Origin: Clostridiales bacterium
GTDB lineage: Bacteria > Bacillota > Clostridia > TANB77 > CAG-508
Length of the DNA stretch: 64,000 bases
Assembly: GCA_015056485.1 (NCBI GenBank)
Contig: SVGD01000002.1
Span: 1 to 64,000, forward strand
Direction: 5' to 3'
Part shown: in pieces, positions 41,467-50,237 of the stretch
How the letters are laid out: each line of letters starts with the position of its first letter
Position numbering within the stretch: position 1 is the stretch's first letter
Program-made: the position numbers and the translations under genes
Notes under the pieces: generated by a model
Told to the model about the DNA's origin: nothing
The model's database searches: none
Seen by the model: only the letters and a program-made list of their open reading frames with translations

Positions 41467-41530
41467 TGCAATTTGGACGGAGAGAAAAATCATCTTTTTT
41501 AGATGATTTTTCTCTCCGTCCCAAATTGCA
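41467..41530. terminator. Long GGACGGAG-type hairpin downstream of the CDF gene
   Basis: TGCAATTTGGACGGAGAG then AAAAATCATCT and the inverse, one extra C in the right arm. Same design as 17307-17376; terminates the 41546-42472 unit and may end both strands. Confidence 0.8.
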
Positions 41531-41545
41531 CCAAATTACATTTTT

Positions 41546-42472
41546 TTAATGATGGTGATGATGGTGATGTCCGTGGTGTTTATGATTTTCTTCTACTTCA
41601 CACTCTCCATTTTCACATTTTTCTTTTTCATATTCAATTTCAACTGTAACGTGATTTATATTATGTTCTTTAGCTTCTTTTTTAATTTGTTTTTTTAGTA
41701 AAATTATATTTTCAGCACTAATATCATCATTGACTAAAACATGCATTGTTATATATGTATTATTACCATCTAGTGTCCATACATGTGTGTGATGAATTTC
41801 TATTATTTGTTCATTTTCTTCTATTAATTCATTTTTGAATTCTTCAAAATCGACTTGTTTTGGAGCTTTTTCCAAAAATATTTCAAAGACTTCTTTTAAA
41901 TTTCTAAACACATGATACAAAATAAAAATTGTTATTCCTATTGATAAAATTGGGTCTAAAATTGGCATATCAAATATTTTCATAACAAGGCTAACTACTA
42001 AAACTGCAATCCATCCTAATAAATCTTCTAATAAATGTAAATTTATAGATTTTTCATTTAATTTTTCACCTTTAGATGTAATTAAAGCACCTATTCCATT
42101 TACTAGTAAACCAATTATTCCTAATATAAGCATTCCATCATATTTAACATATTGAGGATTAATTATTCTTGGAATTGCATTATATAGCATTACAATTGAA
42201 CCTACAGTTAAAACAATAGATGTTATTAATGCTCCTAATACGGAATATCTCGCATATCCATATGTATATCTACTATCAGGCTTTTTGTTAGACTTTTTTT
42301 CTAATAGCCATGCAATTCCTATAGAAATGGCATCTCCAAAGTCATGAACAGAATCAGAAATTATTGATATACTATTTGTAAATATGCCACCTACTAATTC
42401 TATTATTGAAAAAAATAAATTTAAGAAAAATGCAACTCCAATATTATTTGCACTTTCATCTTTTTTCTTCAT
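41546..42472 (-). CDS. Cation diffusion facilitator (CDF) transporter
   Basis: 308 residues with six membrane helices. Metal site motifs: ISDSVHDFGDAISIG in helix 2 (HxxxD) and LHLLEDLLGW in helix 5 (HxxxD), followed by a cytosolic domain (IIEIHHTHVWTLDGN). The C-terminus is a His-rich tail (eleven of the last fifteen residues His), typical of Zn2+ exporters. Start ATG 42472 behind AAGGGGGAGTTTC. Encoded 11 bases downstream of the LCP gene in the same direction. Confidence 0.93.
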   Translation of the reverse strand: MKKKDESANNIGVAFFLNLFFSIIELVGGIFTNSISIISDSVHDFGDAISIGIAWLLEKKSNKKPDSRYTYGYARYSVLGALITSIVLTVGSIVMLYNAIPRIINPQYVKYDGMLILGIIGLLVNGIGALITSKGEKLNEKSINLHLLEDLLGWIAVLVVSLVMKIFDMPILDPILSIGITIFILYHVFRNLKEVFEIFLEKAPKQVDFEEFKNELIEENEQIIEIHHTHVWTLDGNNTYITMHVLVNDDISAENIILLKKQIKKEAKEHNINHVTVEIEYEKEKCENGECEVEENHKHHGHHHHHHH

Positions 42473-42483
42473 GAAACTCCCCC

Positions 42484-43437
42484 TTATCTGTATCCTGTTT
42501 TATCTATTATTTTTTGGCTATATTCCTTTACTTTCTCTGTAGGTTCATAATCTTTTTCATTAAATAAATCTTCATGTAATTTAGATACATTTTCTTCTAA
42601 TGTTACAGGAACTCCATACCATGCATCTAATGTAATTTCTTTTACTTTATACGGCCAACCGGTATTTAATATTACTTTATAATCATTCATAGAACTAGCT
42701 ATTTTCATTATTTCTGTTGTAGATATATTTGTTTGCACATGAGGCATTATTTTCGTCACAATACTAAACAAACTAATTTTATCAATGTTTTTTGCTTTAT
42801 TAAATGTCTCTATTAATACTGTCCTCATTCTTTCTGTACGAGCATAGTCGTTATCAATTTTTCTAATTCTTCCATATTGTAAAGCCTGACTGCCATTTAA
42901 AGTATAGGTTCCACCTTTTTCAATTCCAGTTATTTGAGTAGCCTCTTTATCTGTAACTGTAATTTCAACTCCATTTATACTATCAACAACTTCTTTAACA
43001 GCTTCAAAGTTTATCGTAACATATTCAGTTATATCTAAATCTAGATTTTCATTTAATGTATTTATACTACATTGTTCTTCTCCTTTAGCATATGCGTGAT
43101 TAACTTTATCTAGTCCTTTATTGTTTACATACAAATATGTATCTCTATAAACTGAGACTAATTTCACCTCTTTAGTTTTATTGTTCAAACTTGCTATAAT
43201 TATGCAATCACTTCTTCTTTCTCCTTCATAATCATCTTCATCTGAATCTATTCCTAAAATAACAATATTTCTATACCCTTGTAATTTTTCTTCAGTTTCT
43301 TCATTTATAACTATGTTTTCTGAAGAAATTTCTTTATATGAATCCTTTATTTTATTTATTACAAAAAAAGCCATTGTTACTATCAAAGTAATAATTATAC
43401 ATAATATTATAATAATTTTATTTACTCTTTTTTTCAT
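42484..43437 (-). CDS. LytR-CpsA-Psr (LCP) family cell-wall glycopolymer ligase
   Basis: 317 residues: one N-terminal membrane anchor (IIIILCIIITLIVTMAFFVI), then the extracellular LCP domain with NIVILGIDSDEDDYEGERRSD (pyrophosphate-binding, first Asp and Arg), VSVYRDTYLY and ALQYGRIRKIDNDYARTERM. Attaches teichoic acid-like or capsule polymers from polyprenyl phosphate carriers to peptidoglycan. Start ATG 43437 behind GGAGGTAACAA. First gene of a two-gene unit with the CDF transporter. Confidence 0.93.
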   Translation of the reverse strand: MKKRVNKIIIILCIIITLIVTMAFFVINKIKDSYKEISSENIVINEETEEKLQGYRNIVILGIDSDEDDYEGERRSDCIIIASLNNKTKEVKLVSVYRDTYLYVNNKGLDKVNHAYAKGEEQCSINTLNENLDLDITEYVTINFEAVKEVVDSINGVEITVTDKEATQITGIEKGGTYTLNGSQALQYGRIRKIDNDYARTERMRTVLIETFNKAKNIDKISLFSIVTKIMPHVQTNISTTEIMKIASSMNDYKVILNTGWPYKVKEITLDAWYGVPVTLEENVSKLHEDLFNEKDYEPTEKVKEYSQKIIDKTGYR

Positions 43438-43530
43438 TTGTTACCTCCAAACCTTAGGATTTTAATTATATGGTTTTAATAAAAAAAAGTCAAGAAATGG
43501 AGTTTGGATTTTAGGGTATTCCTATGTAGC

Positions 43531-43556
43531 ACGGACGACCAATGGTCGCCCCTACA
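43531..43556. repeat. REP-like palindrome (GGACGACCAATGGTCGCC)
   Basis: GCGACC / GGTCGC-type arms, CCCCTACA end; overlaps the start of the nrdG terminator tail. Confidence 0.6.
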
Positions 43557-43588
43557 AAAAATCCTCCTAAAACAATTAGGAGGATTTT
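43557..43588 (-). terminator. Terminator of nrdDG
   Basis: AAAAATCCTCCTAAT / TTAGGAGGATTTTTT hairpin at the nrdG stop. Confidence 0.9.
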
Positions 43589-43590
43589 TC

Positions 43591-44163
43591 TTATATGTAT
43601 ATTCCTTTGCATACATTATCAAAATTCGAATAACTTTGATATTTCTTTCGTATTTTATATCTTTCGATTTCTACTGGTGTACCTTTTTCTAGACTTTTCT
43701 TTACATCTAAAACTCTTTGGTTTTCTGAGCCTTTAAAGTGTAAATTTAGACTTCTTTTGTTTTCCTCAAATTTACCATCTACAAGTACATCAAGATTATT
43801 TAAAAAATCTTTTATCTTTTGATTTCTATATGACATATCCATAAGTTGTTCGAAAGTAAAGCCTGTATAGCACCATACATTTAAGTCTTGTTCTTGACAG
43901 AATTTTGCTATTTCTAACGAGGCATCTATTTGGTATAATGGGTCTCCTCCTGATAGTGTAACTCCATCTTGATTTTGAGTCTCCATTATTTGTTTTTTTA
44001 TATCTTCAACATCTACTGATATACCTTTGTTGAAATCATGTGTTTCCGGATTGTGGCATCCTTTGCAATTGTGAGAGCAACCTTGTGTCCAAATAACAGT
44101 TCTTATTCCTTCTCCATCTACAATACTATCTGATTGCAATGGTCCTGCTAATTTAATTTGCAT
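43591..44163 (-). CDS. nrdG: Anaerobic ribonucleotide reductase activating protein
   Basis: 190 residues, radical SAM enzyme that makes the glycyl radical on NrdD. The cluster motif CxxxCxxC is seen as QGCSHNCKGCHNPETHD near residue 30, followed by the SAM-binding GGDPLYQ (GGE-type). Cytoplasmic, oxygen-sensitive. The start codon overlaps the nrdD stop (TAATG), so translation is coupled. Confidence 0.95.
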   Translation of the reverse strand: MQIKLAGPLQSDSIVDGEGIRTVIWTQGCSHNCKGCHNPETHDFNKGISVDVEDIKKQIMETQNQDGVTLSGGDPLYQIDASLEIAKFCQEQDLNVWCYTGFTFEQLMDMSYRNQKIKDFLNNLDVLVDGKFEENKRSLNLHFKGSENQRVLDVKKSLEKGTPVEIERYKIRKKYQSYSNFDNVCKGIYI

Positions 44164-46517
44164 TATACCTTATGTTTAACCCTATCTCTTTCTTCGCTCT
44201 TCTTACCATTGTTGAATCTGTCAACTGTTCCTACTAAATATCCTGTTATTCTTCTAATTCTCTCAAATTTAACATTATCTTCTGTCCTTCCACAACCTGG
44301 ACATGTATCTCCAATTACTCCTGTAAATCCACATACAGGATCTCTATCTACTGGATGATTTATTGCTCCATAACCTATTCCTTTTTCTTTCATTATTCTT
44401 ACAACTTTTTCAAATGCATCTACGTTTTCAGTTGTATCTCCATCTAATTCTATATATGAAATATGTCCTGCATTTGTAAATGCATGATATGGAGCTTCTG
44501 TTTCTATTTTATGTGCAACTGAAGTATTGTAATATACTGGAACATGGAATGAATTTGTATAATATTCTTTATCTGTAACTCCTTTAATTTTTCCATATAT
44601 AGCTTTATCAATTGCTGTAAATCTTCCAGAAAGTCCTTCTGCTGGAGTTGCTAGAAGTGTAAAGTTTAAGTTGTATTTTTCTGAATATTCATCCATTTTA
44701 TCTCTCATGAATTTAATAATTTTCATTCCTAATTCTTGGGAATCTTCGCTTTCACCATGATGTTTGCCTGTTAATGCTTTTAAACATTCAGCTAGTCCTA
44801 TAAATCCTACTGATAATGTTCCATGTTTTAAAACTTTCTTTAGCTTATCTGTTTCTTTTAATTTTTCACTATCTAACCATAAGCTCTGTCCTAGTAAGAA
44901 TGGGAAGTTATATATTCTTTTGCCACATTGAACTTCAAATCTTTCTAATAATTGGTCTTTAACTAATTCCATTCTTTCTTCTAATTCTTTATAGAATCCA
45001 TCTAAGTCACATTTTTCGTTATTAGCAATACCGTGTTTGATTCCTATTCTTGGTAAGTTTATTGATGTAAATGATATATTTCCTCTTCCTGCTGTAACTG
45101 CTTTATTTGGGTCAACATGATTTCCTAGAACTCTAGTTCTACATCCCATATATGCAACTTCTGTATTATAATCTTCTGGTTTGTAATATTCCATATTAAA
45201 TGGCGCATCTATAAAAGAGAAGTTTGGGAACAATCTTTTTGCAGATACTTTACATGCAAGTTTAAATAAATCATAGTTTTTATCCTCTGGATTATAATTT
45301 ATTCCCTCTTTTATTTTAAATATTGATATTGGGAATATTGGTGTTTCATTTTTTCCAAGTCCAGCATCTGTAGCTTTTAAGAAGTTTTCTATAACCATTC
45401 TTCCTTCTGGTGAAGTATCTGTACCAAAGTTTACAGATGAGAATGGAACTTGTGCTCCAGCTCTTGAATGCATTGTGTTTAAGTTGTGAATAAATGCTTC
45501 CATTGCTTGATATGTTATTCTATCTGTTTTTTGGTAAGCTTTTTCATAAGATAACTTAAATAATTTCTTTAATGTTTCTGCTTCTCTACAATATTGGTCA
45601 AATATACTAATATCAAATTCTATACTTTCTATTTTATCAATTTCTCTCATCATTCCATTTATTGCAACGAAATTTCTAAAATCTGAGAAATCTAAATAAT
45701 CATATATAGTTTGTTTTAATTGTTTTTTAAATGTTTTTAAAACTCCTGGTGCCATGTAATAATCAAATGCAGGAATACTTTGTCCACCATGTTGGTCATT
45801 TTGATTAGCTTGAATTGCAATTGCTGCTAATGCTGTATATGACATAATATCATTTGGTTCTCTTAAGAAACCATGTCCTGTAGAAAATCCACCCTCGAAT
45901 AATTTCTTTAAATCTATTTGGCAACATGTTGTTGTTCCCATTGGAAGGAAGTCCATATCGTGAATGTGAATATCTCCACTATCATGTGCATCAGCAAATT
46001 TTCTTTTCATAAGATATGACTTTGAAAATTCTTTAGAAACTGTACTTCCATATTGAAGCATTGTTCCCATTGCTGTATCACCATCAACATTTGCATTTTC
46101 TCTTTTAGAGTCTTCTTCATGAGCTGATTTTAACCCTAAATTCTCTAATGCTTTTAAGAATTTATGTTGTTTTTTCTCATCAAAAAATACTTGTCTAGAT
46201 TGATTTCTTCTTTCACGATAATTTGAAAATGATTCATAAACATCTTCATAACCTTTTGTTTTTAATTTTGCTTCTATAATATCTTGAATTTCTTCAATTT
46301 TTATTCTTTCTTTATTTGATTTTTCAATTTCATCTATAACTGAATTGTAGATTTTATTAATATCTTTTTCGTTATATTTCTTTTCTCCCTCTTCATTAAC
46401 TATACTATCAAAACCTTTTTTGATAGCTAAAGCAATTTTAGGACCATTAAAATCTACTTTTTTTCCATCTCTTTTTACCACAGTAATATTAATACTTTTT
46501 TCTAAATTTTCTGGCAT
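44163..46517 (-). CDS. nrdD: Anaerobic ribonucleoside-triphosphate reductase
   Basis: 784 residues, reduces ribonucleotides to deoxyribonucleotides without oxygen. An N-terminal ATP-cone (VKRDGKKVDFNGPKIALAIK) gives dATP control. Central barrel with active-site cysteines (TTCCQIDLKKLF, MGCRTRVLG). The C-terminus carries the zinc CxxC pairs (VCGFTG, TCPGCGRTED) and the glycyl radical motif RRITGYLVGTVDRFN. Start ATG 46517 behind GGGGAGGAACAAA. First gene of nrdDG. Confidence 0.96.
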   Translation of the reverse strand: MPENLEKSINITVVKRDGKKVDFNGPKIALAIKKGFDSIVNEEGEKKYNEKDINKIYNSVIDEIEKSNKERIKIEEIQDIIEAKLKTKGYEDVYESFSNYRERRNQSRQVFFDEKKQHKFLKALENLGLKSAHEEDSKRENANVDGDTAMGTMLQYGSTVSKEFSKSYLMKRKFADAHDSGDIHIHDMDFLPMGTTTCCQIDLKKLFEGGFSTGHGFLREPNDIMSYTALAAIAIQANQNDQHGGQSIPAFDYYMAPGVLKTFKKQLKQTIYDYLDFSDFRNFVAINGMMREIDKIESIEFDISIFDQYCREAETLKKLFKLSYEKAYQKTDRITYQAMEAFIHNLNTMHSRAGAQVPFSSVNFGTDTSPEGRMVIENFLKATDAGLGKNETPIFPISIFKIKEGINYNPEDKNYDLFKLACKVSAKRLFPNFSFIDAPFNMEYYKPEDYNTEVAYMGCRTRVLGNHVDPNKAVTAGRGNISFTSINLPRIGIKHGIANNEKCDLDGFYKELEERMELVKDQLLERFEVQCGKRIYNFPFLLGQSLWLDSEKLKETDKLKKVLKHGTLSVGFIGLAECLKALTGKHHGESEDSQELGMKIIKFMRDKMDEYSEKYNLNFTLLATPAEGLSGRFTAIDKAIYGKIKGVTDKEYYTNSFHVPVYYNTSVAHKIETEAPYHAFTNAGHISYIELDGDTTENVDAFEKVVRIMKEKGIGYGAINHPVDRDPVCGFTGVIGDTCPGCGRTEDNVKFERIRRITGYLVGTVDRFNNGKKSEERDRVKHKV

Positions 46518-46779
46518 ATTTTGTTCCTCCCCTTATTTTTTCTTTTGACTATAATTGATTATATAGGTTCGTTTTTTTTTGTCAATAGTTTTTGTAAAAA
46601 TATTTTCATTTTTGGAATTTTTAAAAAAATCATTTTTTGGAAATTCTTTATTTTTCAGGACTTTTTCTTTTTTTGTTTTTTCTTGATTTTACTTGATTCG
46701 TACAGTATTTTACCGTTTTTATGTTTTAACTTTTTATGTATATTTTTATATTTTCCAAAAAAACATTTTTCAAGAAAAC

Positions 46780-46812
46780 ATAAAAAGAGCAGATGTTTTT
46801 TATCTACTCTTT
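46780..46812 (-). terminator. Hairpin in the nrdD upstream region
   Basis: AGAGTAGAT / ATCTGCTCT stem and TTTTTAT tail. The 751-base gap 46518-47268 also holds ACACAATATATCCA near 46842, loosely like an NrdR box (weak), three REP-like elements and an AT-rich palindrome near 47128-47164. Confidence 0.5.
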
Positions 46813-46931
46813 TGTGCGTTCTTTTATTTTATACCACACAATATATCCAATTTCAATAGTTGTAACACAACTGTAATACAATTGTAATATTTCTTAGGAT
46901 TTGGTGATTGGTCATTTTTTTATTACAAACG

Positions 46932-46958
46932 TTGTAGGGACAAACTGTGTTCGTCCGC
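46932..46958. repeat. REP-like palindrome (GGGACAAACTGTGTTCGTCC)
   Basis: GTAGGGACAAAC and GTTCGTCC; a degenerate member. Confidence 0.5.
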
Positions 46959-47070
46959 ATTTCGTAGAACCGCTCTATATAATCAACACGAATACATTTT
47001 TAGTAAAATTTGATATTTTAACTTTTTGCGTATATATCGTGATATATTTTTAGAAAATTCTTCGCAGAAC

Positions 47071-47093
47071 TGGCGATTAAAATCGTCCCTACA
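47071..47093. repeat. Short REP-like palindrome (GGCGATTAAAATCGTCCC)
   Basis: GCGATT / AATCGT arms and CCCTACA end; related short forms at 54314 and 54414. Confidence 0.5.
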
Positions 47094-47178
47094 TTTTGAA
47101 CTATTCAATTGATATTATAAATAGGTGGCCATGGTATATACGTCAAACTATATGAGTTTGCGTATATCACAAATTAAT

Positions 47179-47204
47179 AAGGACGGCTAATAGCCGTCCT
47201 TACA
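47179..47204. repeat. REP-like palindrome (AAGGACGGCTAATAGCCGTCCTT)
   Basis: Perfect 10-base arms AAGGACGGCT / AGCCGTCCTT, ends ACA. Confidence 0.6.
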
Positions 47205-47230
47205 ATATTTACAATCGTTTTTATACTCTG

Positions 47231-47264
47231 TTTCTAATTTCCAAACTCCAAATTCCAAATACAT
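47231..47264. repeat. TCCAAATTCCAAA-type tandem low-complexity repeat
   Basis: TTTCCAAACTCCAAATTCC repeats; the same words recur at 52885-52910 (CCAAATTCCAAATTCTAAAT). Confidence 0.45.
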
Positions 47265-47268
47265 TATT

Positions 47269-47604
47269 TTATTGTAATAAGTCTTGCACTGATTCTCCTA
47301 TTATTTTATTTACATCTGCTAGCATAATATTAAATCTAACTTCAATATCGAAAAATTCTTTTATCTTTGCGTCTTGTAAAAGGATTTGGTACATTTCTTC
47401 TAGTTTTTTAGTTTTTTCTATATTTTGAGTTTCTCCTTGAAATGTTGCAAGTTGAACTTCGTATCTTAATTTTTCAAATTCTTCAATTTTGCTTTTCATT
47501 TCAGGATTAGAATTAACCTCTTGTTTTATTTTTTTATATTCTAAATACTCTTTACTTTCTTTTATTGCTTTTGCTAAATTGTTTGCTTCATCATAAACAT
47601 ACAT
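47269..47604 (-). CDS. YlbF family protein
   Basis: 111 residues, almost entirely helical (ANNLAKAIKESKEYLEYKKI, then LEEMYQILLQDAKIKEFFDI). Family members in Bacillus act with YmcA and YaaT on RNA processing and developmental control. Start ATG 47604 behind GTAGGAGGTTCAAAA. Follows the GT4 gene by 18 bases and is co-transcribed. Confidence 0.88.
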   Translation of the reverse strand: MYVYDEANNLAKAIKESKEYLEYKKIKQEVNSNPEMKSKIEEFEKLRYEVQLATFQGETQNIEKTKKLEEMYQILLQDAKIKEFFDIEVRFNIMLADVNKIIGESVQDLLQ

Positions 47605-47622
47605 TTTTGAACCTCCTACATT

Positions 47623-48906
47623 TTAAGCGTAAGCTTGTTGTCCTCTATTAAAATGTAATAAATTTTTAATTTCTGAACCATCTTTTGCTTTTTTTGCTTT
47701 TTCTTGCGCAATTTGGTTTGCTTGACGTTCTGCCATAGTTTGACAGATTGCTTTTTGATATGTAAAATGAGTATCTTGCGCTATTTTTGCCCAATTGTAT
47801 TCATTTTTCACTTTTACTTTAGCTTTTTTTACTATATTATCACATAATTCTGGTTTGAATAGTAACTCTAAAATAGAATCTGCTAATGAATTACAATTTC
47901 CCGCATAGCTTTTCATTCCATCTACTCCATGAGTAACAATTTCATTCAATCCTCCAACATCTGAAACTACTGTAGGTACTCCTGCAAGCATTGCTTCTAG
48001 AGCGACAATACCAAAAGGTTCATATGTACTTGGAAAAACTGATATGTCTGCACATCTATACATTTTTGAAACCTGTCTTGCATTTAAGTATCCTGTAAAA
48101 TAAACTTTATCTCTTAGCCCCATGCGTTCTACTTGCGCTTTTAATTCGTTTTCCATTCCGCCTTTTCCTGCAATTAATAATTTTGCATCATGATATTTAT
48201 CTAATATTTTTGGCATTGCAGAAATCAAATGTTGAACACCTTTTTCATAAACTAATCTGCCCATAAATAATATTATTTTTTCATTGTCCATTGCGTATTG
48301 TCTTCTAAATTCATAATCTTTTTCTATTCCTGTATAAGCTGTTGTATTTATTCCATTTGGTATAACATTTATTTTTTCATATGGTAATCCAAATAATCTT
48401 TGTAATTCATTTTTCATGTAATTACTGTTTACTATAACCTCTGATGATTCATATGTTAAAAGCCATTCTGTATCGTTTACATACCTTTGAACTTCGTTAT
48501 GTATTCCGCTATTTCTACCTGCTTCTGTTGCATGTATTGTAGAAACTAATGGTGTTCCATAAGAATTTTTTAAAGTTTTTGCTGCATATGCCACTAACCA
48601 GTCATGTGCATGTATTACATCAAAGTTTCCTTCTTTTAAAATTATTTCATTAGCTTTAGCAACCATATTGAAATTTAATTGCATTATCCAATCAATAAAA
48701 TTGTTTGGATTTATCATGTAATTATCAACCCTATGTACGTAAACTCCTTTATCATTTTCATAATATGGAACATCGCCTTCTTTATAAGTTATAACATGTA
48801 CTTCATGACCATCTTTAATTAATCTTTTTGATAAATCGTTTACAACCCTTGCTATTCCTCCTACGATTCTTGGTGGATATTCCCAAGTCAACATTAGTAT
48901 CTTCAT
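47623..48906 (-). CDS. Glycosyltransferase family 4 (glycogen synthase-like)
   Basis: 427 residues, GT-B fold. N-terminal acceptor-domain loop MLTWEYPPRIVGGIARVV; donor-domain motifs IPNGINTTAY, ILFMGRLVYEKGVQHLI, and the acidic nucleotide-sugar site FPSTYEPFGIVALEAMLAG (E-x7-E). Adds glucose or another sugar from a nucleotide donor. Neighbourhood with DUF4912 and GH57 branching-type proteins points to alpha-glucan (glycogen-like) synthesis. C-terminal tail is Lys/Ala-rich. Confidence 0.87.
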   Translation of the reverse strand: MKILMLTWEYPPRIVGGIARVVNDLSKRLIKDGHEVHVITYKEGDVPYYENDKGVYVHRVDNYMINPNNFIDWIMQLNFNMVAKANEIILKEGNFDVIHAHDWLVAYAAKTLKNSYGTPLVSTIHATEAGRNSGIHNEVQRYVNDTEWLLTYESSEVIVNSNYMKNELQRLFGLPYEKINVIPNGINTTAYTGIEKDYEFRRQYAMDNEKIILFMGRLVYEKGVQHLISAMPKILDKYHDAKLLIAGKGGMENELKAQVERMGLRDKVYFTGYLNARQVSKMYRCADISVFPSTYEPFGIVALEAMLAGVPTVVSDVGGLNEIVTHGVDGMKSYAGNCNSLADSILELLFKPELCDNIVKKAKVKVKNEYNWAKIAQDTHFTYQKAICQTMAERQANQIAQEKAKKAKDGSEIKNLLHFNRGQQAYA

Positions 48907-49043
48907 TTATTTTCTGCCCCTTTCAAATATCTTTTGTATAACGTCCCATAATACAAATACATTTTATAGGATATTTTTACAAAAGTAAACATTTATTTTG
49001 AATATTTTTCAAATATTTGTTGATAAAATTAATTTTGATAAAT

Positions 49044-49095
49044 TGTGGGGGCAGGTCTTGACCTGCCCTCGGGTCGGTCGAGACCGACCCCTACA
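49044..49095. repeat. Double REP-like element
   Basis: GGCAGGTC..GACCTGCC then GGTCGGTCGAGACCGACC, bounded by GTGGGGG and CCCCTACA, between divergent GT4 and DUF4912 genes. Confidence 0.7.
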
Positions 49096-49271
49096 TTTTT
49101 ATTCAATATTTTCATAAATATATTTTTATTTATTTTAAATTTTATGTTGAAAAAAATTTTTTAATGATATATGATAATATAGATTGGAAATTAGTTTGTG
49201 CATATATTTTTATTATATGCAATATAAATTATTATATTTCTAATTTCTATGAAACCAAGGAGGAAAAATTA

Positions 49272-50051
49272 ATGCCAAAAAAAACAGAAGAATCAACAAA
49301 AAAAGTTGTATCTAAAAAAGTTAATTCAACAAAATCTACAAAAACTACTTCTGTAGTAAAGAAAACTCCTGTAAAAAAAGCTGCTACAAAAGCTTCAACA
49401 AAGAGTAAATCTACTACATCCAAAAAGAAAACTACTAAAACTACAGTAGCTAAAAAAAGTAATTTAAATTCTAAACAAAACTCAAATATGATTGAATATT
49501 ATGATTTACCATATAAATATAATAAAACTATTGTAAAAATATTAGCTCAAACTCCAAAAACACTTTTTGTTTATTGGGAAATATCTGATGAAGATTGTAA
49601 AAAATTCTCTCAATCTTTTGGAGAAGATTTCTTTAGTAAGACTGTTCCTGTGCTAATTGTAACTAATACTACTAAAAATTATAGTTTTGAAATTCAAATA
49701 AATGATTTTGCCAATAGTTGGTATTTTGACGTAAATGATGAAAAATGCAAATACACTGTTGAACTTGGTAGAAGATCAATCTCAACTGAAATTACAATAC
49801 CAAACAATTATGTATATGTTGCTTCTTCAAATAAAATCGAATCTCCAAATGGTCATATTTTATTTGACAAAGCACAAAAAGCTATATATTTTAAAAATAC
49901 AAAAACAAATGAAACATATTCAAAAGATATTGCTAAATTACATTTTATGAAATATATGAATAAGATTTATAATGTTTCTGATGTTTATAAAAAGATTTAT
50001 AAAGATGAAAATATTTTCGACATTAATAATCCAACGTCAGATTTTAAATAA
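49272..50051 (+). CDS. DUF4912 domain protein with Lys/Thr/Ser-rich N-terminus
   Basis: 259 residues from ATG 49272 (MPKKTEESTKKVV; AAGGAGGAAAAATTA upstream), not the longer frame from 49164. Residues 1-75 are a low-complexity Lys/Thr/Ser tract (histone-like, nucleic-acid or polymer binding is possible); the rest matches DUF4912 (LAQTPKTLFVYWEISDEDCK, VYVASSNKIESPNG). The family is commonly found beside GH57/branching proteins and may bind glucan. The GH57 gene lies downstream after a repeat. Confidence 0.82.
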   Translation: MPKKTEESTKKVVSKKVNSTKSTKTTSVVKKTPVKKAATKASTKSKSTTSKKKTTKTTVAKKSNLNSKQNSNMIEYYDLPYKYNKTIVKILAQTPKTLFVYWEISDEDCKKFSQSFGEDFFSKTVPVLIVTNTTKNYSFEIQINDFANSWYFDVNDEKCKYTVELGRRSISTEITIPNNYVYVASSNKIESPNGHILFDKAQKAIYFKNTKTNETYSKDIAKLHFMKYMNKIYNVSDVYKKIYKDENIFDINNPTSDFK

Positions 50052-50109
50052 TACTATAATTATTAAAATTTACATCATTATTATGAATAATTTGTTTTAC
50101 AATCTTAAA

Positions 50110-50216
50110 AAATCAAGAGGTGGGAAGTGTGAGGTGCGAGGTGTGATTTTATGGAATAGGCTTCGTAGACTTTCCATAATTTTTCGCACTTCCCACTTCT
50201 CACCTCTCACTTCATA
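50110..50216. repeat. GTGAGGTG-type inverted repeat between DUF4912 and GH57
   Basis: AGGTGGGAAGTGTGAGGTGC at left, GCACTTCCCACTTCTCACCT at right, with an inner TGGAATAG..TTTCCATAA arm. May fold as a 100-base hairpin in the transcript. Confidence 0.6.
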
Positions 50217-50237
50217 AATTTAACAAAGGAGAAAAAA

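Noticed and set aside
46842-46856. NrdR box upstream of nrdD
   Set aside because: One loosely matching word (ACACAATATATCCA) without the second box at the usual distance; too weak to list.
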